Shown one piece after another: positions 18,083-26,877 of a DNA stretch of 64,000 nucleotides. The DNA is from Nocardioides salarius. GTDB taxonomy: Bacteria; Actinomycetota; Actinomycetes; Propionibacteriales; Nocardioidaceae. The notes beneath the pieces were generated by a model, which did not search any database, had not been told where the DNA came from, and worked only from the letters and a program-made list of their open reading frames with translations. The translations under genes were made by a program, and so were the position numbers. The stretch lies in contig NZ_JAFBBZ010000001.1 of the NCBI RefSeq assembly GCF_016907435.1, positions 310,001 through 374,000 on the forward strand, in the 5' to 3' direction. The stretch's first letter is position 1. The number at the start of each line of letters is the position of its first letter.

Positions 18083-19839
18083 CAGGCGGTCCCTCCTGCC
18101 GGGGCGCGGTCGACGCCGAGCGTCTCGGCGTTGAGGCCCGAGAGCTTGTGACCGCTGTGGAAGAACGGGAAGCGGGCCAGCCACGAGACGGCCGGCTTGG
18201 TGAAGAAGAAGAAGACCACCAGGTCGATGATCGTGGTCAGGCCCAGCGCGAATGCGAAGCCCTTCACGACACCGGCGGCGAAGATGTAGAGGATCACCGC
18301 CGCCAGGATCGAGACGGCGTCGGCCGCGACCGCGGTGTTGCGGGCCCGCTTCCAGCCCGACTCGACCGCGACACGCATCGACTTGCCGTCGCGCATCTCG
18401 TCGCGGATCCGCTCGAAGAGCACGATGAACGAGTCGGCGGTGATGCCGACGGCCACGATCAGGCCGGCGATGCCGGGCAGGGTCAGCGTGAAGCCCGCCG
18501 TCTCGCTGAGCAGCAGGACCATGCCGTAGGTGACGGCGCCGGCCACCACCAGCGAGGCGATCACCACGGTGCCGAGCCCCCGGTAGTAGAGCAGGCAGTA
18601 GAGCATCACGACGCCCAGGCCGATGCCGCCGGCCAGCAGGCCGGCGGAGAGCTGGTCACCGGCCAGCGTCGGGCCCACGACCTGGGTCAGCGGGTCGTCC
18701 TCGAAGGCGATCGGCAGCGCGCCGAACTTCAGGCTGGTGGCCAGGCTGCCGGCGGTCTCCTCGTTGAAGTCGCCGCTGATCTGCGCGTTGCCGTCGACGA
18801 TCACACCTTTCATGGTCGGCGCGGAGAGGACCTCGCCGTCGAGCACGATGGCGAACTGCTTCTCGGTGCCGAACAGGGAGCGCGAGATGTCCGCGAAGGT
18901 GTTGGTGCCACCACCGTCGAAGGACAGCTGCACCACGTAGCCGATCTCGCCCTGAGGGATCGCGGCCGAGGCGTCGGAGAGCTCGGTGCCCTCGATCATC
19001 GCCGGCGAGAGCAGGTAGGCCACGCCGTCCTCGTCGCAGGTCACCAGCGGGGCGTCGGGGTCGTCGGTCATCGGCGTGGCCGGGCCGTCGGCGGGGCACT
19101 GGTACTGGCTGAAGGCGGCCACGCACTCCGACGTCGGCTGGTCGATCCACGCCAGCGGGTCGTCGGTCAGCGGGTCGTCGGCGGCCGCGGTGACGCACTG
19201 CGCGTAGACGTCGCCGCCCTTGCCGCCGTTGCCGTTGCCGTTGCCGCCGTTGCCCTGCTGGGTGGGCTCCTCGATCGGCTCGTCGGTGGGCTGCTCGCCC
19301 TCGCCGCCGGCCTTGACGCCGAAGCCGACCGTGGGCCGGTTGTTGCCCTGCTGCTGCTCGGACTGCCCGGGCTGCTCGCCCTGCTCGCCCTGCTGGTCGG
19401 AGCCGCCCGAACCGTTCGTGGACGGCGCCTGCGGGATGATGTCGTCGGGCAGCCCGGTGGTGCTCTGGCAGCGCCCGTCGACCTGCGAGCAGGCCACCAG
19501 GCGGAAGCGCAGCTGGGCGGTGCGCTGCACGGTGTCGAGCAGGTCGCGCCGGTTCTCGCCGGGCACCTCCACGACGATGTCCTGACCGCCCTGGGTGGTC
19601 ACCTCGGCCTCGGCGACGCCCGATCCGTTGACGCGGTCGTCGATGATCTTGCGGGCCTCCTCGAGCGACTCCTCGCTCGGGTCGCCCTCGGCGCGCAGGG
19701 TGATGCTGGTGCCGCCCTGCAGGTCGAGGCCCAGCTGGGGCGTCCAGCTGCCGGCCAGGGCCACCAGCCCGAAGAGGACGGCGGTGGAGACGAAGAAGGC
19801 GACCAGGGTCCGGCCGGGGCCGGAGGTGCGTCGGGCCAC
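18082..19839 (-). CDS. secD: Protein translocase subunit SecD
   Basis: 585 aa from GTG 19839, one base after the yajC stop and behind GAGGAG; an in-frame ATG at 19908 would overlap yajC by 68 bp. The Sec-accessory RND protein has TM1 (TLVAFFVSTAVLFGLVALAG), a large periplasmic domain with DLQGGTSITLRA, and five C-terminal TMs (LPGIAGLIVAVGITADSFIVLFERIRDE). Residues about 139-209 are a Gln/Gly/Asn/Glu-rich low-complexity insert, ending in a Gly-Asn run, in the first periplasmic domain; it is absent from classical SecD. Confidence 0.95.
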   Translation of the reverse strand: MARRTSGPGRTLVAFFVSTAVLFGLVALAGSWTPQLGLDLQGGTSITLRAEGDPSEESLEEARKIIDDRVNGSGVAEAEVTTQGGQDIVVEVPGENRRDLLDTVQRTAQLRFRLVACSQVDGRCQSTTGLPDDIIPQAPSTNGSGGSDQQGEQGEQPGQSEQQQGNNRPTVGFGVKAGGEGEQPTDEPIEEPTQQGNGGNGNGNGGKGGDVYAQCVTAAADDPLTDDPLAWIDQPTSECVAAFSQYQCPADGPATPMTDDPDAPLVTCDEDGVAYLLSPAMIEGTELSDASAAIPQGEIGYVVQLSFDGGGTNTFADISRSLFGTEKQFAIVLDGEVLSAPTMKGVIVDGNAQISGDFNEETAGSLATSLKFGALPIAFEDDPLTQVVGPTLAGDQLSAGLLAGGIGLGVVMLYCLLYYRGLGTVVIASLVVAGAVTYGMVLLLSETAGFTLTLPGIAGLIVAVGITADSFIVLFERIRDEMRDGKSMRVAVESGWKRARNTAVAADAVSILAAVILYIFAAGVVKGFAFALGLTTIIDLVVFFFFTKPAVSWLARFPFFHSGHKLSGLNAETLGVDRAPAGGTA

Positions 19840-19840
19840 C

Positions 19841-20140
19841 TCAGAGCTCCTCGGGGCCGGCGGGCTCGTCGCGGGCGTCGTCACGCGCGACGATCCGGCC
19901 GACGGCACCGCGCGCGACGCGCAGCACCACCCCGGGGGCGACCTCGAGCTCGAAGGTGTCCTCGGCGAGCCCGCGCACGGTGCCCTGGATGCCGGAGGTG
20001 AGCATCACCTCGTCACCGACGGCGATGGACTGCTGCATCGAGACGAGCTCGCGGTTGCGCCGGGACTGCGGACGGATGATCAGCAGCCAGAACACGAACG
20101 CGATGCCCAGCAGGGGCAGGAAGGGGGCGATGGCCTCCAC
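19841..20140 (-). CDS. yajC: Preprotein translocase subunit YajC
   Basis: 99 aa from GTG 20140 with GGAGAG upstream; GTG 20155 is possible. One N-terminal TM (FLPLLGIAFVFWLLIIRPQ) ending in the family hallmark RPQSRRNRE, then the conserved GDEVMLTSGIQGTVRGL block and a short acidic tail. A membrane protein that associates with SecDF. First gene of the yajC-secD-secF-apt-rel run. Confidence 0.94.
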   Translation of the reverse strand: MEAIAPFLPLLGIAFVFWLLIIRPQSRRNRELVSMQQSIAVGDEVMLTSGIQGTVRGLAEDTFELEVAPGVVLRVARGAVGRIVARDDARDEPAGPEEL

Positions 20141-20261
20141 GAAGGACCTCTCCACGTACGACGACAGGGGGTGACCGCCGGGAGCTGGCCCGGGGACGGC
20201 CGCGCGAAAGTGTAGCCGCGCCCCTGTGACCCACGGCATCGCCGCGGCGCGCGGGGCCGAC

Positions 20262-21341
20262 TCAGTCGGGCTCGACCCCGAACAGCGTCTCCTCGCCGCC
20301 CGCCGGAGGCGTGAGCCCCAGGTGCGACCAGGCCGCCGCGGTGGCGACCCGTCCCCGCGGGGTGCGGGCCAGGAAGCCGATGCGCACCAGGAACGGCTCG
20401 GCGACCTCCTCGACCGTCTCGCGCTCCTCCCCCACGGCGACCGCGAGGGTCGAGACACCGACGGGCCCGCCGCCGAAGCGACGGCACAGCACGTCGATGA
20501 CGCCGCGGTCGAGCCGGTCGAGCCCCAGCGCGTCGACCTCGTAGAGGTCGAGCGCGGCCTCGGCGACCTCGAGGGTGACCACCCCGCCGGCGCGCACCTG
20601 CGCGAAGTCGCGCACCCGGCGCAGCAGCCGGTTGGCGATGCGCGGGGTCCCGCGCGAGCGCGAGGCGATCTGGGCCGAGCCCTCGCTGGTCAGGTCGACG
20701 CCGAGCAGCCCGGCCGAGCGGTGCACGATCGTGTCGAGGTCGCGGGGCTCGTAGAACTCCAGCTGGGCGGTGAAGCCGAAGCGGTCGCGCAGCGGACCGG
20801 GGAGCAGCCCGGCACGGGTGGTGGCGCCGACCAGGGTGAACGGCGGGATCTCGAGCGGGATGGCGGTGGCGCCGGGGCCCTTGCCGATGACGACGTCGAC
20901 CCGGAAGTCCTCCATCGCCATGTAGAGCATCTCCTCGGCCGGCCGCGACATCCGGTGGATCTCGTCGATGAAGAGCACGTCGCCCTCGTTGAGACCCGAC
21001 AGGATCGCCGCGAGGTCGCCGGCGTGGGTGATGGCCGGGCCGCTGGTCAGGCGCAGCGGCACGCTCATCTCGTGGGCGATGATCATCGCCAGCGTGGTCT
21101 TGCCCAGACCGGGAGGGCCCGAGAGCAGCACGTGGTCGGGGGCCCGCTCGCGCATCCGGGCGGCCTCGAGGACCAGCCCGAGCTGGTCGCGCACCCGCTG
21201 CTGGCCCACGACCTCGTCGAGGGTGCGCGGGCGCAGGGCGGCCTCGACGGCGCGCTCGTCGCCGTCGGCCTCGGCCACGGTCAGCGAGCGCAGGTGGCTC
21301 TCCTCGGCGGCGGCGTACTCGTCGTGGGGGTCGTCGTGCAC
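20262..21341 (-). CDS. ruvB: Holliday junction branch migration ATPase RuvB
   Basis: 359 aa, GTG 21341, six bases after ruvA. Hexameric AAA+ motor that drives branch migration with RuvA. Features are Walker [12 protein letters not shown] (about 74-84), Walker [11 protein letters not shown], the sensor segment [18 protein letters not shown], and a C-terminal winged helix with [11 protein letters not shown]. The C-terminus is typical ([10 protein letters not shown]). Last gene of ruvC-ruvA-ruvB. Confidence 0.97.
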   Translation of the reverse strand: MHDDPHDEYAAAEESHLRSLTVAEADGDERAVEAALRPRTLDEVVGQQRVRDQLGLVLEAARMRERAPDHVLLSGPPGLGKTTLAMIIAHEMSVPLRLTSGPAITHAGDLAAILSGLNEGDVLFIDEIHRMSRPAEEMLYMAMEDFRVDVVIGKGPGATAIPLEIPPFTLVGATTRAGLLPGPLRDRFGFTAQLEFYEPRDLDTIVHRSAGLLGVDLTSEGSAQIASRSRGTPRIANRLLRRVRDFAQVRAGGVVTLEVAEAALDLYEVDALGLDRLDRGVIDVLCRRFGGGPVGVSTLAVAVGEERETVEEVAEPFLVRIGFLARTPRGRVATAAAWSHLGLTPPAGGEETLFGVEPD

Positions 21342-21347
21342 GGGTGA

Positions 21348-21959
21348 TCAGGCCTTCGAGAGCATGCGCAGGGCCGAGCGCAGCAGGGTCGCGACGTCGG
21401 GGCTCGCCGCGGCCTGCGGCGCCACCTCGTCGACCGCCCGGTCGGCGTCCTTGGCCGACCAGCCGAGCCCGACGAGTCCCTGGTGCACCTGGTCGCGCCA
21501 GGGCTCCGCGCTGGCGGCCGGGGCGGCGACCCCGCGCCCGCCGACGGGAGCGCCGAGGCGGTCCTTGAGCTCGAGGATGATCCGCTGGGCGCCCTTCTGG
21601 CCGATGCCCGGCACCCGGGTCAGGGTCTTGACGTCCTCTGCCCCCACCGCGCGGCGCAGGTCGTCGGGCGCCAGGACGGCGAGCATCGCCTGGGCGAGCT
21701 TGGGGCCGACCCCCGAGGCCGTCTGCAGCAGCTCGAAGCAGGCCTTCTCGTCGTCGTCGAGGAAACCGAAGAGGGTCAGCGACTCCTCCCGCACCACCAT
21801 CGAGGTGGGCAGCGTGGCCTGCTGGCCGGTGCCGATCTTGGGCGAGAGCGTGGCCAGGGTGCCGGGGGTGCACATCAGCTCGAGGCCGACGCCGCCCACC
21901 TCCAGCACCGCGCTGTTGAGCGTCACCGCGGCCACCGGGCCTCGGACGTAGGCGATCAC
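21348..21959 (-). CDS. ruvA: Holliday junction DNA-binding subunit RuvA
   Basis: 203 aa from GTG 21959, overlapping the ruvC stop by four bases. N-terminal OB fold ([13 protein letters not shown]), helix-hairpin-helix pair ([20 protein letters not shown] and [23 protein letters not shown]) and a C-terminal RuvB-contacting domain. A longer same-frame reading through ruvC and beyond is a shadow. Confidence 0.96.
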   Translation of the reverse strand: MIAYVRGPVAAVTLNSAVLEVGGVGLELMCTPGTLATLSPKIGTGQQATLPTSMVVREESLTLFGFLDDDEKACFELLQTASGVGPKLAQAMLAVLAPDDLRRAVGAEDVKTLTRVPGIGQKGAQRIILELKDRLGAPVGGRGVAAPAASAEPWRDQVHQGLVGLGWSAKDADRAVDEVAPQAAASPDVATLLRSALRMLSKA

Positions 21960-22522
21960 GGGGTCCTCCTGGGAAGCGTGCGGGTGGGGACGGCGCGGCT
22001 GGGGACGGCGCGGGTCTGGCGGGCCACGGCCTGCTCGAGGCGCGCCTGCGCTCCCCCGCGCCAGATGTGGGTGATGGCCAGCGCGAGCGCGTCGGCGGCG
22101 TCGGCGGGCTTGGGCGGTGCGTCGAGGCGCAGGATGCGCGTCACCATCGCGCCGACCTGCTGCTTGGTGGCCCGGCCGCTGCCGGAGACGGCCGCCTTGA
22201 CCTCGCTCGGGGTGTGCAGCGCGATCGGCAGGCCCAGCCGGGCGGCCACCACCATGGCGATGCCGCTGGCCTGGGCGGTGCCCATGACGGTGGAGACGTC
22301 GGAGCGGGCGAAGACCCGCTCGACCGCGACCGCGTCGGGACGGTGCTCCTCGATCCAGGCCTCGACGCCCTTCTCGATGGTCACCAGCCGTTGGGCGACC
22401 GGCAGGTCGCTGCTGGTGCGCAGCACGTTGACGTCGACCAGGCTCAGCGGACGCCCGACCGAGCCGTCGACCACGCCCATCCCGCAGCGGGTCAGCCCGG
22501 GGTCGATCCCCAGCACGCGCAT
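21956..22522 (-). CDS. ruvC: Crossover junction endodeoxyribonuclease RuvC
   Basis: 188 aa from ATG 22522 behind AAGGTGG; an ORF start at 22576 would add 18 unrelated residues. The resolvase begins [14 protein letters not shown] with the first catalytic Asp. Further acidic residues are in AVERVF, and the C-terminal [12 protein letters not shown] motif holds the last pair. Start of the ruvCAB operon. Confidence 0.96.
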   Translation of the reverse strand: MRVLGIDPGLTRCGMGVVDGSVGRPLSLVDVNVLRTSSDLPVAQRLVTIEKGVEAWIEEHRPDAVAVERVFARSDVSTVMGTAQASGIAMVVAARLGLPIALHTPSEVKAAVSGSGRATKQQVGAMVTRILRLDAPPKPADAADALALAITHIWRGGAQARLEQAVARQTRAVPSRAVPTRTLPRRTP

Positions 22523-22612
22523 CGGACCACCTTCCCGTCGAACGTCTGTTCGCACGTGCCGACGGTACGCGACCACCCGGTCCGCGCGTCGTACGACACG
22601 CGGCGGGGCCGC

Positions 22613-23386
22613 TCAGTCCTCGCTGTCCTCGAGCTCGGCCAGCACGACGTCGGGGACGTCGAAGTTGGCGTAGAGGTTCTGCACGTCGTCGAGGTCCTCG
22701 AGGATGTCGACGAGGCGGAACATCTTGGCCGCGCCGTCCTTGTCGAGCGCGACCTGCATGTCGGGCACGAACTGCGCCTCGGCGGAGTCGTAGTCGATGC
22801 CGGCGGCCTGCAGCGCGGTGCGCACCCCGACCAGGTCGGTGGCCTCGGAGACGACCTCGAAGGACTCCCCCAGGTCGTTGACGTCCTCGGCGCCCGCGTC
22901 GAGGGTCGCCTCGAGCAGGTCGTCCTCGGCCACGGTGCGGCCCTCCTGCCCCTTGGCCACGACCACGACGCCCTTGCGGTGGAAGAGGAACGAGACCGAG
23001 CCCGGGTCGGCCAGCGAGCCGCCGTTGCGGGTCATCGCCGTGCGGACCTCCATGGCGGCCCGGTTCTTGTTGTCGGTGAGGCACTCGATGAGCATCGCCA
23101 CGCCGCTGGGGCCGTAGCCCTCGTACATGATCGTCTGGTAGTCGGCGCCGCCGGTCTCGGCCCCGGAGCCGCGCTTGACCGCGCGGTCGATGTTGTCGTT
23201 GGGGACCGAGGACTTCTTGGCCTTCTGGATGGCGTCGTAGAGCGTCGGGTTGCCCGTCGGGTCACCGCCGCCCATCCGGGCCGCGACCTCGACGTTCTTG
23301 ACCAGCTTGGCGAACATCTTGCCGCGCTTGGCGTCGACGATCGCCTTCTTGTGCTTGGTGGTCGCCCACTTGGAGTGTCCAGACAT
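22613..23386 (-). CDS. YebC/PmpR family DNA-binding regulatory protein
   Basis: 257 aa, ATG 23386 behind GGGAAGA. Begins with the family hallmark [14 protein letters not shown], followed by [22 protein letters not shown] and [16 protein letters not shown]. The three-domain YebC fold is full length with an acidic end. YebC proteins act as transcription regulators, and some family members help ribosomes through difficult sequences. It lies between pdxT and ruvC as in mycobacteria. Confidence 0.95.
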   Translation of the reverse strand: MSGHSKWATTKHKKAIVDAKRGKMFAKLVKNVEVAARMGGGDPTGNPTLYDAIQKAKKSSVPNDNIDRAVKRGSGAETGGADYQTIMYEGYGPSGVAMLIECLTDNKNRAAMEVRTAMTRNGGSLADPGSVSFLFHRKGVVVVAKGQEGRTVAEDDLLEATLDAGAEDVNDLGESFEVVSEATDLVGVRTALQAAGIDYDSAEAQFVPDMQVALDKDGAAKMFRLVDILEDLDDVQNLYANFDVPDVVLAELEDSED

Positions 23387-23398
23387 GCGTCTTCCCGT

Positions 23399-24037
23399 CT
23401 ACTCGGCTCTGCTGCGTGGCCGCACCAGGTCCACGAGCAGCTGGTGGACCCGGGAGTCGCCACCCACCTCGGGGTGGAACGACGTCGCCATCAGGTGGCC
23501 CTCACGGACCGCGACGATCCTACCCGCGGCCTCGCCGTGGTCGACACGGGCGAGCACCTCGACCCCGGGGCCGACCTCCTCCACCCACGGTGCGCGGATG
23601 AAGACGCCGTGCACGGGCTCGTCGAGACCGGCCATCGTGACCGCGCCCTCGAAGGAGGCCACCTGGCGGCCGAAGGCGTTGCGGCGCACCGTCATGTCGA
23701 TGCCGCCGAGGGTCTCCTGGCCCTCGGCACCGTCGACGACGCGCTCGGCGAGCAGGATCATGCCCGCGCAGGTGCCCAGGGTCGGCAGCCCGCCGGCGAC
23801 GGCCTCGCGCAGCGGCTCCAGCAGCCCGAAGCTGCGCGCCAGCCGCGCCATCGTGGTGCTCTCGCCACCCGGCAGCACCAGCGCGTCGCAGACGGCGAGC
23901 TCGTCGGGGCGGCGTACCCGCACGGTGGCGCAGCCGAGCCGCTCGAGGGCGGCGACGTGCTCGCGCACGTCACCCTGGAGCGCGAGGACGCCGACGGTCG
24001 GCTGCGGGGCTGCGGGCGCGGGCGGGGGCGAGGGCAC
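23399..24037 (-). CDS. pdxT: Pyridoxal 5'-phosphate synthase glutaminase subunit PdxT
   Basis: 212 aa, GTG 24037. The glutaminase supplies ammonia to PdxS for vitamin B6 synthesis. Seen: [13 protein letters not shown], the oxyanion segment LPGGESTTM, nucleophile Cys in [10 protein letters not shown], and the His-Glu pair in [10 protein letters not shown] Pro-rich extension of about 13 residues precedes the domain. TAGACT six bases before the GTG marks a leaderless promoter. PdxS is encoded nearby (25036-25953) but a lipoprotein gene on the other strand separates the two. Confidence 0.94.
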   Translation of the reverse strand: MPSPPPAPAAPQPTVGVLALQGDVREHVAALERLGCATVRVRRPDELAVCDALVLPGGESTTMARLARSFGLLEPLREAVAGGLPTLGTCAGMILLAERVVDGAEGQETLGGIDMTVRRNAFGRQVASFEGAVTMAGLDEPVHGVFIRAPWVEEVGPGVEVLARVDHGEAAGRIVAVREGHLMATSFHPEVGGDSRVHQLLVDLVRPRSRAE

Positions 24038-24043
24038 GGGCGG

Positions 24044-24049
24044 AGTCTA
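24044..24049 (-). promoter_or_regulatory. -10 element of a leaderless pdxT promoter
   Basis: TAGACT on the minus strand, then CCGCCC and the GTG start. It lies between pdxT and the divergent lipoprotein gene. Confidence 0.55.
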
Positions 24050-24093
24050 GGGACCGCTGCGTGGGCGCTCCCGGCCGGTGGCACAGTGGTCGC

Positions 24094-24882
24094 ATGCGTG
24101 CAACGAGGCTGGCGGTGCCCCTGGTCGTGGTCGCGCTGGCAGCCGGCGCCTGCGGCGACGACGGCGACGGCGACGGCGACGAGCCGGTCGCCGCCGAGCC
24201 CCGGAGCCTGGCCTCGGTGGACCCCACCGGGTCGCCCGCGGACCCGGCGGAGGTGCAGGCGGCCGACGAGCCGCAGGCGGCGTACCTGGCCTGGCTGGAC
24301 GCGCTCGGGGCGCGCGACGCCGCGGCGGCGTGCGAGCGGCACGCGCCCGAGCTGACGATCGAGCTGCGCTACGAGGCGATCCTGCTCGACCGCGCCGAGC
24401 TGGGCGACCCCTGCACCGGGTTCGTCGCGCTGCTGTGGGAGGACCCGCTGCGCGAGGTCGACCCGGTCGAGCTGGAGACGACGCGGGCCACCGAGGAGAA
24501 GGCGACGGTGGCCGCGCGGTTCGACGCAGGCTCCGAGACCGCGCAGCTGGTCTACCACCGGGCGCAGTGGCGGGTGCTGAGCACCGCGAGCCGCACCGAT
24601 CCCCTGCCCGGCGCCACCGACGGGGCGCCCCAGCGCTGGGTGCGCGAGTGGTGCGACCTCGCGGTGGGCGCCGAGCGCGGCGACGTCGTGGCGCGGATGG
24701 GCGAGCCGTCCGGCGAGTACACCCTCGACGACGGCGGTGAGCCGCAGCTGTGGTGGGCCCAGGACCAGTACGACTTCCGCGCCTACCTCGACGCCCGGGG
24801 CCGGGTGCTCGACCTGGTCGGCGACTACGACGCCCTCGGCGCCGCCGACCGCGACCAGCTGGACTGCCCCGAGCTCAGGTGA
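24094..24882 (+). CDS. Hypothetical lipoprotein
   Basis: 262 aa from ATG 24094, chosen because it starts a lipoprotein signal (RLAVPLVVVALAAGAC); an earlier in-frame start at 24061 would spoil it. After the lipobox Cys comes an Asp/Gly-rich linker, then a domain with AYLAWLDALGARDAAAACERHAP, resembling the helix-plus-sheet start of NTF2-like or lumazine-binding lipoproteins, and a second half containing DVVARMGEPSGEYTLDD. CACAGT lies six bases before the ATG and may be a weak leaderless -10. It is inserted between pdxT and pdxS and convergent with pdxS. Function unknown. Confidence 0.8.
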   Translation: MRATRLAVPLVVVALAAGACGDDGDGDGDEPVAAEPRSLASVDPTGSPADPAEVQAADEPQAAYLAWLDALGARDAAAACERHAPELTIELRYEAILLDRAELGDPCTGFVALLWEDPLREVDPVELETTRATEEKATVAARFDAGSETAQLVYHRAQWRVLSTASRTDPLPGATDGAPQRWVREWCDLAVGAERGDVVARMGEPSGEYTLDDGGEPQLWWAQDQYDFRAYLDARGRVLDLVGDYDALGAADRDQLDCPELR

Positions 24883-24897
24883 GGCACGAGCAGTCAC

Positions 24898-25029
24898 TTT
24901 CGCACCACCCACCGGTCGATTTCGCACCATCGACTGGTCGGCGCGCGATCTGCGCCGGGTCGACGCGAAGTTCGGGCCGGGTCAGCGCGAGATCTGCGCC
25001 GGGTCAGCGCGAGATCTGGGCCGGGTCGG
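24898..25029. repeat. Six-unit tandem array with a 22-bp period
   Basis: Units start at 24898, 24920, 24942, 24964, 24986 and 25008, each exactly 22 bp. The last four are close copies (CGCGAGATCTGCGCCGGGTC is the core of the best unit); the first two share mainly the C(C/G)GGTCRR tail. The array fills nearly all of the gap between the convergent lipoprotein gene (ends 24882) and pdxS (ends 25036). Confidence 0.9.
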
Positions 25030-25035
25030 CGTGGG

Positions 25036-25953
25036 TCACCAGCCGCGCTCGGAGAGACGGTGCGGGGCGGGGATCTCGTCGACGTTGAGGCCGACCATCG
25101 CCTCGCCCAGGCCGCGGGAGACCTTGGCGACCATGGCCGGGTCGTCGTGGAAGGTGGTGGCCTTGACGATGGCCTCGGCGCGCTGGGCGGGGTTGCCGGA
25201 CTTGAAGATGCCCGAGCCCACGAAGACGCCGTCGGCGCCGAGCTGCATCATCATCGCGGCGTCGGCGGGGGTGGCGATGCCGCCGGCGGTGAAGAGGACG
25301 ACGGGCAGGCTGCCGCGCTCGGCGACCTCGGCCACCAGGTCGTAGGGGGCCTGCAGCTCCTTGGCTGCGACGTAGAGCTCGTCCTTCGACAGGCCCTTGA
25401 GGCGGCGGATCTCGCCGAGGATGGTGCGCATGTGGGTGACGGCGTTGGAGACGTCGCCGGTGCCGGCCTCGCCCTTCGAGCGGATCATCGCCGCGCCCTC
25501 GGTGATGCGGCGCAGCGCCTCGCCGAGGTTGGTGGCGCCGCAGACGAACGGCACCGTGAACTGCCACTTGTCGATGTGGTTGGCGTAGTCGGCCGGGGTG
25601 AGCACCTCGGACTCGTCGACGTAGTCGACCCCGAGGCTCTGCAGCACCTGGGCCTCGACGAAGTGGCCGATGCGGGCCTTGGCCATCACCGGGATCGAGA
25701 CGGCCTCGATGATCGAGTCGATCATGTCGGGGTCGGAGGCGCGCGAGACGCCGCCCTGGGCGCGGATGTCGGCGGGGACCCGCTCGAGGGCCATCACCGC
25801 GACGGCGCCGGCGTCCTCGGCGATGCGCGCCTGCTCGGCGGTCACCACGTCCATGATGACGCCGCCCTTGAGCATCTCGGCCATGCCCCGCTTGACCCGG
25901 TCGGTACCGGTCGTGGGCTGGTCGGTGGCGGGCTGCTGGGGCGTCTGCGTCAT
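25036..25953 (-). CDS. pdxS: Pyridoxal 5'-phosphate synthase lyase subunit PdxS
   Basis: 305 aa, ATG 25953. TIM-barrel enzyme that makes PLP from ribose 5-phosphate, glyceraldehyde 3-phosphate and ammonia supplied by PdxT. Recognised by [54 protein letters not shown] and [14 protein letters not shown]. Leaderless promoter TAGAAT seven bases before the ATG. Its 3' end abuts the 22-bp array. Confidence 0.97.
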   Translation of the reverse strand: MTQTPQQPATDQPTTGTDRVKRGMAEMLKGGVIMDVVTAEQARIAEDAGAVAVMALERVPADIRAQGGVSRASDPDMIDSIIEAVSIPVMAKARIGHFVEAQVLQSLGVDYVDESEVLTPADYANHIDKWQFTVPFVCGATNLGEALRRITEGAAMIRSKGEAGTGDVSNAVTHMRTILGEIRRLKGLSKDELYVAAKELQAPYDLVAEVAERGSLPVVLFTAGGIATPADAAMMMQLGADGVFVGSGIFKSGNPAQRAEAIVKATTFHDDPAMVAKVSRGLGEAMVGLNVDEIPAPHRLSERGW

Positions 25954-25960
25954 GCCCCCG

Positions 25961-25966
25961 ATTCTA
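25961..25966 (-). promoter_or_regulatory. -10 element of a leaderless pdxS promoter
   Basis: TAGAAT on the minus strand followed by a 7-nt spacer and the ATG. It lies in the 21-bp gap after the phosphatidyltransferase gene. Confidence 0.6.
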
Positions 25967-25974
25967 CGCGGCGT

Positions 25975-26631
25975 TTACCCGGCCGACCGATTCTGCGTCG
26001 GCCCCTGGTCACCGGCGGCGGCATCGGCCGCGACGGCCTGCTTGCGGACCTTCTCGACGCGGTAGACGACCGTGGCGGTGTTGGCGAACGCGAGGATCCA
26101 CAAGGCGGCGTGCATCAGCACCGGGACGCCGAAGATCGCGCCCAGGCCGGTGGCCACCAGGATCAGCACCAGCCGGTCGGCACGCTCGGCCAGACCACCC
26201 TTGGCGTCCATGCCCAGGGACTCGGCGCGGGCGCGGGCGTAGGAGGTCACCGAGCCCATCACCACGCAGTACAGCGACAGCGACAGGTAGAGCATCGAGT
26301 CGCCGGGGCCGGCGAAGTAGAGCACCAGGCCGCCGAAGACGGCGCCGTCGCCGATGCGGTCGAGGGTGGAGTCCCAGAACGCGCCGAACTTCGAGGAGCG
26401 CCCCAGTCGGCGGGCCATCTGGCCGTCGACCAGGTCGCTGAAGACGAAGGCGGTGATGAACAGGACACCGATCAGCAGCTCGCCCTGGGGGAAGAAGACC
26501 AGCGCTCCCGCGGCGACGCCGATCGTGCCGACGAGGGTCACCGCGTCGGGGCTGATGCCCAACCTGATGAAGAGCGTGACGAAGGGGGCGAGCACGACGC
26601 CCTGCCAGAAGCCTTTGAACCTGTCCAACAT
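25975..26631 (-). CDS. CDP-alcohol phosphatidyltransferase (PgsA-like, likely phosphatidylinositol phosphate synthase)
   Basis: 218 aa, ATG 26631. A polytopic membrane enzyme that joins an alcohol phosphate to CDP-diacylglycerol. The family motif D-x2-D-G-x2-A-R-x8-G-x3-D-x3-D is complete in DLVDGQMARRLGRSSKF and following GAFWDSTLD. Its place next to HIT and thrS matches the mycobacterial pgsA1 that makes phosphatidylinositol phosphate; a phosphatidylglycerophosphate role cannot be excluded. The acyltransferase and pimA genes that usually follow are absent. TAGCCT nine bases before the ATG may be the -10. Confidence 0.9.
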   Translation of the reverse strand: MLDRFKGFWQGVVLAPFVTLFIRLGISPDAVTLVGTIGVAAGALVFFPQGELLIGVLFITAFVFSDLVDGQMARRLGRSSKFGAFWDSTLDRIGDGAVFGGLVLYFAGPGDSMLYLSLSLYCVVMGSVTSYARARAESLGMDAKGGLAERADRLVLILVATGLGAIFGVPVLMHAALWILAFANTATVVYRVEKVRKQAVAADAAAGDQGPTQNRSAG

Positions 26632-26739
26632 GGTGGGCGCAGGCTATCGGTACGCCGGCCCGGCGCGGCGTCGGGTGCGGGGAACAGGCGTACAGTCGAC
26701 AGACCCGGCCATCCAGGCCAGCCATCAGAGAGGTCGCGC

Positions 26740-26877
26740 ATGAGCGACAAGTCGCCGCGGCACGGCAAGTCCCCCAAGTCCAGCAAGTCCATCAAGGAGA
26801 AGCGGGCGGAGAAGCGGGACAAGACCTCCTCGACCATCGCCGACCCGATCGTGAAGCCGTCCGACAAGCGACGATGA
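26740..26877 (+). CDS. Small basic conserved protein, 45 aa
   Basis: ATG 26740 behind AGAGAGG. The 45 residues are rich in Lys, Ser and Arg (SKSIKEKRAEKRDKTS) with a C-terminal DPIVKPSDKRR; no membrane segment. Its stop overlaps the next start (ATGA), so the two genes are translationally coupled. The good ribosome site and the coupling support a real gene. I know of similar short basic actinobacterial proteins but no function. Confidence 0.7.
   Translation: MSDKSPRHGKSPKSSKSIKEKRAEKRDKTSSTIADPIVKPSDKRR

Noticed and set aside
22067..24355. Long plus-strand readings opposite ruvC-yebC-pdxT and others of 600-900 codons
   Set aside because: They are antisense shadows caused by high GC content: His/Gly/Arg-rich, no domains, no ribosome sites.
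24898..25029. CRISPR array
   Set aside because: The units are directly tandem with no spacers and have no cas genes nearby.
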